This document shows positions 24,208 through 36,832 of a stretch of DNA of 64,000 bases, piece after piece; within the stretch, counting starts at the first letter, position 1; the number at the start of each line of letters is the position of its first letter. This DNA comes from Rhizophagus irregularis. Taxonomy: Eukaryota > Glomeromycota > Glomeromycetes > Glomerales > Glomeraceae. The DNA lies in the NCBI RefSeq assembly GCF_026210795.1, contig NC_089460.1, positions 1-64,000 on the forward strand, read 5' to 3'. Made by a program: the position numbers and the translations under genes. Under the pieces are notes generated by a model. That model saw nothing but the letters and a program-made list of their open reading frames with translations, did no database searches and had not been told where the DNA came from.

Positions 24208-24329
24208 TGATATGGTGATATTTAATGGATTCTACGTTACCTTTTAATCATTAAGGTGTGATAATCAGAAATCTGTGTCATCACATAAATAGTTATCTTT
24301 TCTATTACTATATACTAAGAAATATCATC
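24208..24329. promoter_or_regulatory. Shared divergent promoter region
   Basis: Only 122 bp separate the start codons of the INTS13 homologue (-) and the UBA/LRR/GAT gene (+), so both 5' untranslated regions and promoters must lie here or overlap the neighbouring gene. It is AT-rich; I see no clear TATA box or known motif. Confidence 0.6.
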
Positions 24330-27300
24330 ATGAATAATACTCTTGACACACTAAATATATCGCGAGACGAAGAGTCCAACGTTGAAAATAAAAACATTTC
24401 TCAAAATGCATCAAGTTCTGTTGAATCGCTGCAGCTACAAAACGAAAATAAAACAGTAGATTCTGACGAAACCCTTGCACAATTAGTCGCAATGGGATTT
24501 GAACTCTCCAATGTTCAAATTGCTATGGATGAAAATAAAGATCGTGAGTTTGATGCTATTCTTCAATGGTTATTACAAAAACAGAGTAGTATAAGTTCAC
24601 AAAATGAAGATAAAGAGATCTGCGAAAAAATAAAAGGTACTAATTTTTCGAGAGTATACGCTATCGCATTTACACTAGCAATTAATACGTTCCAACCCTA
24701 ATTCGTAGCTCCTTTTAAACCTGTGGAAACAATGAATTCCACATCAAAAATAAAACTTGCTCCATATCGTCGCCCAATTTCCGCGGCTAGCGCTACGACA
24801 CCGAAGAAAGGAATTTTAAAACCTCCACCACCACTAAACACACATTCACTATGGAAACGTGATTGGCTATCTACTCTTAATATTCGTCTTCAAAACGTAG
24901 CTTCTGCAACAGTAGCTCCCAATTCTACCGCTTCATTTTTTGCTAGTGCATTAAAAAGACTGAATTCATCTACCACATTTTCAAGTGCTGCTCAACAGGA
25001 GGAACAACAACAGCAGCAACAAATTCTTAAGCAGGATCAAAGGGAGTCGCAAGTACTTCATACAAATGCAACGGCTCCAGCAGATCAAATTTCTCAATCT
25101 ATCTCGCAAAATTTCCCTCCGTCGCCAACTCTTACTCCTAAAGCTCTTAAGAGAGTTCGTTTCTCTGTAGCTAAATTAACGGATGAATATCCACATTCCC
25201 CGATTCCTGGTGAGAGTGATAATAGTGATTGGGAAGATGAATACGATTTTCGAGAATGGAATGAAAAACAGAAATGGAAAGTTCAAGCGCAACCCGAGGC
25301 TGAACAAAAAAGTAGTTACACTCCTAAAGAAATGATGCAATTTTATTTGACTGCTTGCAAAAACAGAGAGGAATTTCCTGTTGATCGTTTGGTTGATATT
25401 TTTAGAGTATGTAAATTTTTTTTTTACTATGGTTAACAAATAATAGTGATGTTCAATCTTTTAAGTTCATAATGATATTTTAGAAAGCAAGTCAACCAGG
25501 AGGTTCTTTAAATGTAATTGACTTAACTGGTGACATTATTGACAGGAAAATTGCCGAGCCTATAGCGGACATTCTCACTCTTGAGTTTGGACTGAGAAAG
25601 TTGATAATGGAAAGATGCGAGATTGAAGACGATGTACGAATGTGTATTAATATAATTATTGTTAGCAATATTTATCTCTAATTTTACTAACAATGGTTTG
25701 TAGACAATGAAAATTATATGCCACAGTCTGCTTGTGAATGATACACTTCCGTATCTTATCTTGCGTAATAATAAGAGGCTTAGATCAAATGGATTTAATT
25801 ATATAGCGGTTTACATCAGAAAGGTAAAAATTTCGATAAATTTATTTACCCGATTTTTGTTTTCTTCTAAAAAATCAATTGTTATTTATATTTTATATTT
25901 TTTACAGTCCACGACTTTGACATATCTTGACCTTTCCGGTATTAATATAGATAAAAAGTCTGCTACATTTCTTGCACAGGCATTGATACAAGGAACTAAT
26001 AAATTGGGAGCTGTATTAGAGACTTTGAAATTAGATGATTGCGGATTAAAGAATAATGTGTTGGAAGTTTTAGGTTTATATTTTTTTTAAATAATAAACC
26101 CGTATTTCGTTTTTATTAATTTATTTTATTTTCTTACAGGTCCTAGTATACGACGTTCCAATTTACGTAATTTATCACTTCGCTTCAATCGTATCAATCA
26201 TGTTGGTGCAATTTGGGTTGGGGTAATGTTACGAGATTATGATGATTCGAACTGCTGTTCGAGTAATACACAACTTAGTCCTCCTTTTAATGAACAAGAA
26301 ATAGCTAGAGCAGAAAAGTTGCAAAGAAGGCATGGACTAGAAGTTTTAGATGCTTCCGGAAATGATTTAAGAGTAACTATTAATTTTATTGCCTTATTAT
26401 TTAATTATTTCTTATTATTAATTTCCCTCTTATATAGAGCGGTATTCAATATATTGCGCAGGCTTTGCATCGTAATCAAAGTTTGAAAGAACTTCGTATA
26501 CAAGACAATCGTATAGATTCTAAGGGATTGGTTTTTTTGATGGATAGTTTAGTATGTTATAGAAGCTACATCTAATCTAGCAAAGAAATTGGGTTAAATG
26601 CACTAATTTAGTATTTATACTTATATTTTATTTGTTTTTAGAAATATAACCATACTTTGGAATTGTTTGATATAAGTAAGAATCCTGTTGGTGGGCCTTC
26701 ATCTGAAGGAGTATGTATACAATTTTAATGAAATTTAAATTTTTGATAATTTTCTCATTTGACATAATTTTATTAGATTATTGCACTTCGAAATGACTTA
26801 CCATTAAATACCACACTTAAAGGATTATTCTTATCTAATACGAATTTATCATCTGAAGGTTTATTAATTTTAATGTTTTATTATCTGTATTATTTTAAGT
26901 GAGATAACATTTTTTTTTTAATAGGCGCAATAGCGATTGCTGAATATCTTCCCGAAACTAATTCGTTAATTCATTTGGATTTGACAACAAATCAAGATAT
27001 TGATATTGCTGGAGTTATGGCTTTAGCCGTATCAATTAAAATGAACCATAGTGTTTGTGTCTTGGATGTTAATGTACAAGTAGGTTGTCTATTACCTAGT
27101 ATTATTATATTTTTTATTTAAATAAAATACTAAATATTGTATAATTCTTAAAGCCAAATAATGATGAAATGGCATGTTTTTCTCGAGATATTCTTCGTGC
27201 ATGTGTGAGGAATACCGAATTGTCCCAAAAGAGTGATTTGGAAAATGATTTTTTATTAACTGAATTTGAAACAAAATCATCTGGATTTTTAGATTTTAAT

Positions 27301-28068
27301 GGATCCTCAGAATTTGGTTTAGGAATTTATGTAAAGGACCTAAAAAAAAATATAAGAGTTGCTAAGGAAAGTCTAAAAATGTTTGAAAAAATGTTGGCAA
27401 GTGATTCTGAAAGATCATTTACTGAAAAAGTAATACCTAATGAAGTAATTAATGTAAGTAATAATAATCTATATAATCTATATAATTTATATAATTTGAA
27501 AAAATACATAAGTGATCGGTAATCAAACTTCGGCTGTTAATCTATGCAAGTCCAAATAAGACTTTATGTATTTATTTGAAATCCTAGATTTGTCTCTTTT
27601 TTTCTTTCCTTTCTTTTTTTTAATAAGAAAATTTTCATTAATTTTATAACAGCAACTATATGTTCAATGTAAAAATATTCAAGAAAAAATAATGCCATAT
27701 ATTACTGCTATTACGAATGAAAAGTTATTAGGTATGTTTTTTTTTTGATTGACATTAATATCACTATATTTTAACTTTATTTTATTTAAATTTTAGAGGA
27801 ACTTTTAATATTAAATGATGATTTATCAAATGCATTACAAAAATATGAAAAAATTTATAACAATGAAATTGAAGTTAAAATAGTAAAAAATACTACAGAA
27901 CTAAATAAGTATATTGATAATCCAAATATCAATAATATAGTTCCAATTACTTCTATTGAAAGTACTTTATCAAAAAAAATTCCATCATCATTGCAAAATG
28001 AATCATCCTTTTCATCTAATATTGAAATATCATATAATCCTGAAAATTTACAAATTGAAAAAAGATAA
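24330..28068 (+). CDS. UBA - PP1-docking - leucine-rich repeat - GAT protein (PPP1R37-like)
   Basis: Thirteen exons join in phase to 914 residues: 24330-24636, 24709-25406, 25484-25633, 25704-25823, 25908-26073, 26140-26372, 26438-26551, 26642-26710, 26777-26858, 26925-27079, 27154-27453, 27653-27731, 27797-28068. Exon 1 carries a UBA domain (about residues 50-90, LAQLVAMGFELSNVQIAM), a ubiquitin-binding fold. Near residue 250 KRVRFSV is a textbook RVxF docking site for protein phosphatase 1. The middle is a ribonuclease-inhibitor-type LRR with the same order as PPP1R37 (e.g. SSEGAIAIAEYLPETNSLIH, then ALAVSIKMNHSVCVLDV). The last two exons (LYVQCKNIQEKIMPYI, LLEELLILNDDLSNALQKYE) look like the three-helix GAT domain of TOM1/GGA sorting proteins. 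I infer a link between ubiquitin, PP1 and membrane traffic. A start at 24732 would omit UBA. Confidence 0.85.
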
Positions 28069-28745
28069 TGTATTCAAACAACATAATGAGAAAACTGAAT
28101 TTAATCTTTAAATTAAATTATATAATTATATAATTAATAATAATATTGTATATTAATAATGAATTGTTATTTTTTTTTATAATGAATTACTTTTAATAAA
28201 TTAAAGTTTTTTTTATACTGTAACTATTTATATAATATATATTTACCAAAATTTAAATACAGTATATACAGTATAATTACTTACCATTATTACACTCGTA
28301 ATTTTTTATCCTTTCACTATATAAATATTTAAAAATATCTAATTACTTCCAAATATTTTTATATAAACTTACAGTAAATATTTTTTTATATACGTAAAAA
28401 AAAACAAACCATAAATCCTTGCTTACATAAACTTCTTTTAAATTGCCGAAGGAATTTTCCAAGAGATCCAAATAAAAATAATACAAAATTACAATTAAAT
28501 TTTTCAACTCGAAAATTTACCACTATTATGTGAATATCAATTTTCTTACCAATTATTTATATATTACTTGATATTTTCAGGTACCAATGTTCAAAATAAA
28601 AACGAAGTTTCGGAATTACTTTCCATTCCTTTGAATTATTATTAAGTAGGATATGATGATGAAAAATATTGGAGATTTATCTGTACAAATACATAAAATT
28701 CCTTTGTCTACAATAAACAAAAAAAAAAAAATTAAACTTGCAAAA
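28069..28745. other. Tail-to-tail intergenic region
   Basis: Lies between the stop codons of the + strand UBA/LRR/GAT gene and the - strand ALG9 gene. Very AT-rich with several AATAAA-like signals on both strands; no gene or repeat recognised. Confidence 0.6.
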
Positions 28746-31505
28746 TCATACCTTTATGCTTATCATTTCAGTCTCATCTTTTCTTCGCAATAGACAATAA
28801 TCTCCCCATTTCAAGTTTCCTAATGTCTTGATTGTTTCGCTATCAGTTAACCTAAGAGGCAAATAACTAATAAATCTCTTCAGTTTTTGCCAGACAATAG
28901 GTGGCAGGTAAAGTGCCCTTGTAATTCTATTAGAATTTTCTGCATCTAAAAAAGGCTTACAAATAACTTCACTCCATTGATCAGTTTGAGTTATATATTT
29001 TTGTTCATTATTGTTATCTAATGCAGATCTTGTATAATTCAATTCCAAATCAATAATATAATCACATTGCGTCACATTGAACTAGAAAGAAAAGAGATCG
29101 AATAAAATCAGATGATTATAAATTAAAATTAAATATAAAATAAAATCCCTGACTCACATATCGATCCATTTCCTCTAAATTGCGATCATTAAATCCTTCT
29201 TGAACTAACCATGTTCCTTCACGTTCAGTACTAAACTTGGTCTTGTTATCAAAATCAATGTAAGTTTTTTCCATGAAATACTTCGGCAATTGTCCGTTGA
29301 AATCTGATTTCAAAAATCTTAAACGCACTCCATCTGGCAAAAAGTAATGGCTTGGAAATCGATACCATTCCTTTCCTATGCAAAGATTAATTGGATTGTT
29401 TATTAAATCCACTTGTAGTTGACGAGCCGCAATTTGGCTAGGTATCTCTTCATAATAAAAATGTTTAAAAATAGTCATGGGTGCACTATAGTGAACATAT
29501 AAAGCAGAGACACGCGCCAACGAAATGGCTCCACAAAAAATAATAATAGCAGCTGTAAGCGATTTCATGCAATATCTTCGAGCATTCTAATTATGAAACA
29601 AAAATAATTAACAAATTTATTATGACTTGATTTTATACTTATTTTACTTACTGTAATATGCATTTGTCTAAATGACATTAGTCGATCAAACCATCCTCTT
29701 ATTAAGAATATTGCAACCGCAGAATTTAAACAAATTAGAGGATAAGCTACAAACAAAAATCGTTCTTCCTTGTGCGGTTGTATGATAAATATAAAAAGCC
29801 ATAAATAAAATGGCAAAAGTCGAAAAATGAGATAAAGATAAGCATATATTGGACCAGCTGTCGACTTTGATGAAATACGACCAGGGTCGATCACAGAAGT
29901 AAGGATCTGTATCAGAATAAAAAAATATATATATATAAAAACTTTTAAGAATATTCATAATAAAGAATCATCTTTTCATTAACTTACTAAGCCCGGTATG
30001 CTTATAAGAGCCATAATAAACAAAAAATTAAAGTTCAAAAAGCCATTTATAACATAAAAATTCCAAGGTTCGGTACCATAAATATCAGGACCTCTGTCTT
30101 TTCCGCCAAAAACATTGTATATTACGATATTTAATGGAACTACAGTAATTTTTTTATAATAATAATAATCAACTATGACAAGAGGAATCTGAAGTAAATA
30201 ATTAAAAAAAGAAAAAAATGTTTTAATTAATACTTATTATAACAATAACTAGTAAAATAAAGTGAAATATATACCAATATCATGCACGTTGAAACTATGA
30301 AGCCAATTATCAATCGTTTAATTCGCTCAAATCTGTTCCTGAGCGCAGCAGTTCGAAGAACCAATTCTTCGATAGCAGCAGGTATACCAGCAGCCGCACT
30401 AAAAGGCCATGCTAATAGTGATCCTAGACCAACCCAGAAAATTGTAAGATAAATCCTTCGCCCAGAAGTTGTTGACACTGGATTAAGAGCATAAAAGAAT
30501 GCTATCATAGTTGTATACATTGCAAAAGTTGACGGAAGATATGCTAAGAAAAGAAATATTTTAAAAAATTAAATTTATTAATATTAACTCTTAGTAACTT
30601 TAATATTTTACGTACCAGCTGAAGCATTCCACATGCCAGCACTAATCAACATTGTGAATATTAAATATCGGCCAACACGTGGGCCCAAATTCTTTACTGC
30701 CGAGAGATAGAATAACATTTCACATATTGAGCAAATCACGGCGAAAATCACGCGTATTGCATAAAAAACTTTAATCTAATATCACAAAAAAAAAATTGTT
30801 AAAGGTTGTTCAAGTATAAAATTATGTAACAAAATAAAAGCTTCAATACCTTGTCATGATTGAATAAAGAGCTAAAAACATTGCCAACGATTGCATGCAA
30901 CCGTATATAAGCCCAGCTTCTAATTGCGTAAATTGGTGAATACTCCCAAGTTTGCATTCCATATCCATATTGTAAGTAATGCGTTGGTTCCCAATAGTTA
31001 AAAACCTGCAAATTTATTAATTTATTAATTTATTTTCATTTTTTTAAATAACTTTATAAATTTTCTGTCCCACTTGCCTCGTCACAATCAGCTATGTTTG
31101 AAAGTAAAGCGGCAGTTATTCGAACAAACAAAAAAGCACTAAAAGCACTAAAAGCTGTTTTACCAGGTGGGCAGCAAGGTGTTGTCAAACGCCTATAAAA
31201 TAAATAAAAACGTGTTTATTAAAATTGGAAGAAAATATAACTAGTTACGCGACTAAAATAATTATCACCGGTAGGAAAAGATGAAATAAAAGTTGTAAGT
31301 ATTATCTTTAAAGTTGCCTAACTAATGGACGCGTTTTTAAACGACGCGTTTTCAATTTCGGTTAAAGAATACGACGAATATACCTTGCGGAAGCTTTAAT
31401 AATAACTCGTGAAGAAGAGCTTGATTCCGGTAGGGGAGTACCCGTTTTTTCTGTTTCTTTGGGGGAGCTTGGCCCGCTCCTTTTACGAAGCAGATTCTCC
31501 TCCAT
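28746..31505 (-). CDS. ALG9: Alpha-1,2-mannosyltransferase ALG9 (GT22)
   Basis: Adds the seventh and ninth mannoses to the lipid-linked oligosaccharide in the ER lumen for N-glycosylation. I chose ATG at 31505 (MEENLLRKRSG); an in-frame ATG at 31547 is possible. Exons 31505-31384, 31192-31078 and 31005-30850 join in phase and give the GT22 signature SNIADCDEVFNYWEPTHYLQ. Later exons give several hydrophobic membrane segments, the family motif HKEERFLFVAYPLICL, and the C-terminal domain NLCIGKEWYRFPSHYFLPDG ... GQLPKYF ... DRNLEEMDRY ... CDYIIDLEL, all aligned with human ALG9. The intron at 31077-31006 begins with GC rather than GT (GAG/GCAAGT). The gene appears intact and about normal length. 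Confidence 0.93.
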
Positions 31506-32526
31506 TTGCAGGTATTTAAGAAATATATTTGAATAAGAAATATTCAAAAAAACAAAAAAATATCTAGAAAGTTTTCATGTGAAAAAACATTTTTACATTT
31601 TTAACAGCGCATTGTCAGGATCATGCAATGCATAACTGCAGTTTGGATAATCTGGATAATCAATAATAACGGATAAAGCATAAATCACGCATAAAGCTGC
31701 AGGTTAATAATTTCACTACAATAATTTTAGAAAGGAATTCTATTCTTGTAAATATTAAAAGATGCAAAAATAGTAGAGAAAAGGATATACATAACCAGAC
31801 ATTTCTAAAATAAGTCATAAGTCATACTTTAGGTTCAAAGTTGCCCATTTTTTAACAACTCAAAAAATCTTTTGTAGTTCTAAAGTTTATTAAAATTGGA
31901 CTACTAAAATGATTTTTTAAATTTTGGCAGAAAGAGTAATTTCAAATATCTATAATTTCAAAATTTTTAAATGTAAAAAAAAATGTTAAAATCTATCTAA
32001 CTTCTATCCAAAATTATTAAATTTTAATCTATCTACTATCTAATACTAATTTAAATTACCAATAAAATAACAAAATCAATTAATAATCCATTTATTTAAA
32101 TAAAATCATCAGTAATTATTACTATATTATATAAATATTATGATTATTTAATATTAAAAATAGGGTATTAGCCATGGAATGACATATTTTAAATGATATT
32201 TACCTATTAAATCTATATATTTTGGCTATTATAATTCCAAATTCCAAATATACAAATTATTACTAATCAAATAGTTCAAATCAGTTAAAGTTCAGCCAGC
32301 CAGTTTTAAGCTGATTTATAATTTAATGCTAATTAATCAAACTTTAGCTAATTTTTTGGCTGCAATTTATTGCCATTTATTTATAGAAATGTTTTCAACT
32401 TTTCATTATAAACAAACATATAATTTTCAAATATGTGATATTTGCCCATTTATTGATATTTTTTTTTTTATTACAAGAAATTAAAATTTTTTTTATAAAA
32501 GTGTAATAATAAAAAGAGTGAATTTA

Positions 32527-32669
32527 TTTACCGCACCCTGCGTTACAACGCATCCTTCCTTTTTTGTAAATTGTTTATGTCAATCTTTAGTTTATACACT
32601 GCACCCCCTTAAAATGGCAAATGATAAACATACAAATATATATAAATTTGTAACGCAGGGTGCGGTAAA
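32527..32669. mobile_element. 143-bp MITE with TA duplication
   Basis: Perfect inverted ends TTTACCGCACCCTGCGTTAC on the left and the complement on the right, with TA on both sides (32525-32526 and 32670-32671). A TA duplication points to a Tc1/mariner-like source. The centre (about 100 bp) has no coding content. The arms are GC-rich compared with the surroundings, and are identical, so this copy may be fairly young. Confidence 0.85.
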
Positions 32670-32782
32670 TATATTATTTCTAATAAAAACTAATAATTAA
32701 AAAAAAATGAAAATTAAAAATACAAAAATTTATTTTTTTTTTAAATTAACTTTTTTTATTAAAATAATCAGAATCATATAAT

Positions 32783-32952
32783 AAAGGTGCTATCAGATAT
32801 TATCTAATATTTTAGGGGAAGGGGGTAACTAAAAATCTTAGGTTATATACAATACTATATAAGGAATTATACATATAACATATTTTACCTAGGGAAAGGG
32901 GAATAAGCTCTTATATTAAAGTAATATTAGGTAATATCTGACAGTACCCTAA
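32783..32952. mobile_element. 170-bp MITE-like inverted repeat
   Basis: Left arm GGTGCTATCAGATATTATCT and right arm (inward) GGGTACTGTCAGATATTACC match at most positions over about 28 bp, continuing as TAATATT. Flanks (AATAAA and TAACTT) suggest a TAA-type 3-bp duplication but cannot be resolved. Confidence 0.6.
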
Positions 32953-33865
32953 CTTTATTGTATTAAGGTCGCTTCAAGCCAATTCTTTGTTTAACATAAT
33001 ATAAGGGTTCCAATCTAGAGATTGAGAAGAATAAAAAATAATACATAAAATAAAATATATAGCCAGAATTACCACTAATTTTGGCCAAAATTTTGACCAA
33101 AAGAGTGAGCAAAAATTTTAGATGATAATTCCAGCCAAGACTTAAAGATTTGTCTAATTTTGGCCTAAACTACATGTATTTTTTTTACATAAAAAATCCA
33201 AAAACAGGGGGGAGGAGGTTATGTTAAACGAAAAATTGAATTGGTACAGCCTAAATTACATAAAAATTAACAAAAATAAAAAATATATATATATTTTTAG
33301 TAATAATTGAATTTTTAAAAAATAATTTGTAAAAATTAATTGAATTAAAAATAGATGCAATATAAGGTAATAACTAAATATTTTTTTAATAAAATTTTTT
33401 TTTAAAAAAAAAATTCTTTATTATTTAAATTAATATTATATTTATGCAGGAATAAAAAAAAATTTTACAGATTTTTCAGAATTCACTAATCATAAAATAT
33501 TGTTATTACAGGCTTACAGCTGATTGCAAAATTGTACGACTACTCTATAATTTTTAATTTGAAAATTTAATATTTTGAATTTTTCAAGAATTAGTAAAAA
33601 AGCAAGTTTAAATACTTATTTTGGTAATAACTTTAACTCCTTAAAATTAATAAAGATTTTAAAATAATTTATTTATATTGAATCATATAATATATTTTTA
33701 TTTTTATTTAAGAAATTGAATAAACAGGTTTTTAACTTGATTTTTTACTGGTTTTTGAAAAATTTAAAATATTAAATTTTTAAATTAAAAAATTATAAGG
33801 TAGTTTTATAATTTTGCAATTAACTATAACTTAATTATCATACATTTTATACATATGGGCTGATT

Positions 33866-35348
33866 TGTCTTTTATTTTTTATTTTTTATTAGTGATTAAA
33901 TTTGTAAAGAACAATACAAATATACAAAATTTTATAATAATAGTTGCAGGTACCTGATTCTAAACTAACGAATACTAACTAACTAGTTTCTATATAAGTT
34001 ATGACCTGGATTTGAGACCTACTATAGTAATATACACTTAAGACGTTCTATCAATCTTGCTCTAAAAACTTGACTCCTAGGGTAAAATTAATTTTTTATT
34101 TCAACACCTTAATACAACTGAACTCCATTCAACTACTAACCCCTAAAAATAAGTAATAAAGAGCAAAGAGCTTAGTTAACTAAAACTATAAAACCCTGCA
34201 TGATATTCGTTCCAAAATATATATTCGATCGTAAATTTTCTAAACCGCTAAAAAGGTTAAGTTGATTAATTTTTCTATTAGGATCAATATATTTATCTTC
34301 ATTAAGATTTTCTTTAACTTTCTTGAGATTAACTTTTAATCTTCTTTCTTTTTCTTTTTGCTTCGAGCATCTATTAATCCAAAAGTTCCAACTTTTGTTA
34401 AAAATAAAATTTCTTAATAAAACCAGAAATTTTTCTTGTAATTTCTTGTTTTCAAAAATTAAGGATGTATATGCTGCTAATTCACAAGAAATTATACCTT
34501 TAATCAAATCTATGAAGGTAATTTTCGTTTCACTATAGGTACGATCCCAAAATGTCATTTTATTAATCAAATCACTATCAATAATAGGATCTTTTTTTGC
34601 TTCAATTAACAAAGAATTACAAGTTTCTTCAAAAAACTCTTTTACTTCACAAATAATAGTATTCATTTAATCAGCACGTAACTCACACATCTATACGTGA
34701 TCAAATGTTTCATCATGTTGTTCACAGAAGAAACATTTCCAATTATCAAATATTTTATGAGCTAAATATTTCCTTTTTTCTACAATAGGAATTTCTTCAG
34801 TCAAAAGATTAACTGATTGTTTTTTCCGTTTTAATGAAAACATAGATGTAAAATATGTTGACTCAACTTTATCTTCAATGTCCCGATTAAGCAGTAAAAA
34901 TGTATAATGCCAATCAACATTAACATAAGGGTGTCTATATTTACCATTTCGATTCAAATTCAAAATTTTTTTCCAATATTGTACCATTGATTTTTTCTTC
35001 AAAAATTGATGTAAATTACATTCTATTATAATATTATTCCATCGTGAAATATAGTCTAAATTATTCAGATTATTTGGCTTGAAAACTAAATTTGATAATT
35101 CGTCAGTATGAGTAATAAACTTATCGATGTAATTATTAAAAAAATCGTTACTATGTTCTTTAATAACTTTAATGAAATCTAAAGTAAAATTATTTGTAAC
35201 AATAATTTCTCAAAGAATACTCCAGTAAATATTATTCGTTCTAATCTTAAAAAATTTTCTTGGCGAAATAATAAAATTATTTTTATTTATAATATCATAA
35301 TATCCTGTAATAATATTATTCGAATCAGTATAAATAGTGATTTCACTA
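33866..35348 (-). mobile_element. LINE retrotransposon, 3' half (RNase H C-terminus, zinc finger, 3' UTR)
   Basis: Read from 35348 down: SEITIYTDSNNIITGYYDI carries the third RNase H acidic residue (YTDS), then KFFKIRTNNIYWSI, IKVIKEHSNDFFNNYIDKF (the H..N..D end of RNase H), a linker, and CFFCEQHDETFDHV, a C-C-H-H type finger seen at the end of LINE polyproteins. A further 164-codon frame ends at 34172. The 3' UTR runs to about 33868 and ends in (TAAAAAATAAAA)-like sequence. Two frame breaks (one stop near 35210, one near 34690) show it is dead. The 5' half of the same LINE is at 56035-59108. Confidence 0.8.
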
Positions 35349-35409
35349 CATCAGGAATTTAAACATGGCATAATGTTCCGTAAGTTTACAGATTTTCGTA
35401 AAATTACGT

Positions 35410-36830
35410 ACATTTATGGCATAATGTTCCGTAGATTTACGGATTTCCGTAAATCTACGTAATTTTACGATCGAAATATTCTGAAATAATATGGGATCGT
35501 AAATGTTCTGAAGCATTACGATTGAAATATTCCAAAATAATACGTGATCGTAAATGTTCTGAAGCATTACGGTCAAAATATTCTGTAATAATACGTGATC
35601 GCAAATGTTTTGAAACATTACGGTCAAAATATTCTGTAATAATATGTGATCGTAAATGTTCCGAAGCATTACGATCGAAATATTCTGAAATAATACGTGA
35701 TCGTAAATGTTCCGAAGCATTATGATCAAAATATTCCGTAGAATTACGATATCGTAAATGTTATGAAGCATTATAATCGAAATATTCCGTAATAATACGT
35801 GATCGTAAATGTTTCGAAACATTACGATCAAAATATTCCGTAATAATACGTGATCGTAAATGTTCTGAAGCATTACGATTAAAATATTCCGTAATAATAC
35901 GTAATCGTAAATGTTTCGAAACATTACGATCAAAATATTCCGTAATAATACATGATCGTAAATGTTCTGAAGCATTATGATCGAAATATTCTGTAATAAT
36001 ACGTGATTGTAAATATTCTGAAGCATTACGATCGAAATATTCCATAGAATTACGATATCATAAATGTTCCGAAGCATTACGATCGAAATATTCCGTAGAA
36101 TTACGATATCGTAAATGTTCCGAAGTATTATGATCAAAATATTCCGTAGAATTACGATATCGTAAATGTTCCGAAGCATTACGATCGAAATATTCTATAA
36201 TAATACGTGATCGCAATTGTTCCAAAGCATTATGGTCAAAATATTCTGTAATAATACATGATCGAAAATATTCGAAGCATTACGATTGAAATATTCTGTA
36301 ATAATATGATATCGCAATTGTTCTGAAGCATTACAATTGAAATATTCCGTAGAATTATGATATCGTAAATGTTCTGAAGCATTACGATCGAAATATTCTG
36401 TAATAATATGATATCACAATTGTTCCGAAGCATTACGATCGAAATATTCTGTAATAATACGTGATCGTAAATGTTTCGAAACATTACGATCGAAATATTC
36501 CGTAATAATACGTGATCGTAAATGTTTTGAAACATTACGATCGAAATATTCTGTAATAATACGTGATCGTAAATGTTCCGAAGCATTATGGTCAAAATAT
36601 TCCGTAGAATTACAATATCGTAAATGTTCTAAAGCATTACGATCGAAATATTCCGTAGAATTATGATATCACAATTGTTCCAAAGCATTACGATCGAAAT
36701 ATTCCGTAATAATACGTGATCGAAAATGTTCCGAAGCATTACAATCGAAATATTTTGTAATAATACGTGATCGTAAATGTTTCGAAGCATTACAGTCAAA
36801 ATATTCCGTAATAATACGTGATCGTAAATA
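35410..36830. repeat. Left subterminal array, about 28 units of 51 bp
   Basis: Unit core CATTACGATCGAAATATTC, then GTAATAATACGTGATCGTAAA and TGTTTCGAA. The 51-bp period (17 codons) creates long false frames on both strands. Copies differ mostly by CG to TG or CA. The array resumes for about 40 bp after the nested MITE (37150-37190). The CGAAATATT core recurs in the right array and in the element at 60187, suggesting a transposase or accessory-protein binding site. Confidence 0.9.
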
Positions 36831-36832
36831 TT

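Larger units (their letters stand above)
31506..33865. other. AT-rich intergenic DNA with two MITEs
   Basis: No gene seen. Besides the two small inverted-repeat elements listed separately, it contains TTGGCCAAAATTTTGACCAAA-like imperfect repeats at 33060-33175 and long A/T runs. Confidence 0.5.

Noticed and set aside
24258-24329. Upstream in-frame ATG for the UBA/LRR/GAT gene (24 extra residues)
   Set aside because: The extra residues (HHINSYLFYYYILRN) are unlike the rest and would take up most of the 122-bp divergent promoter.
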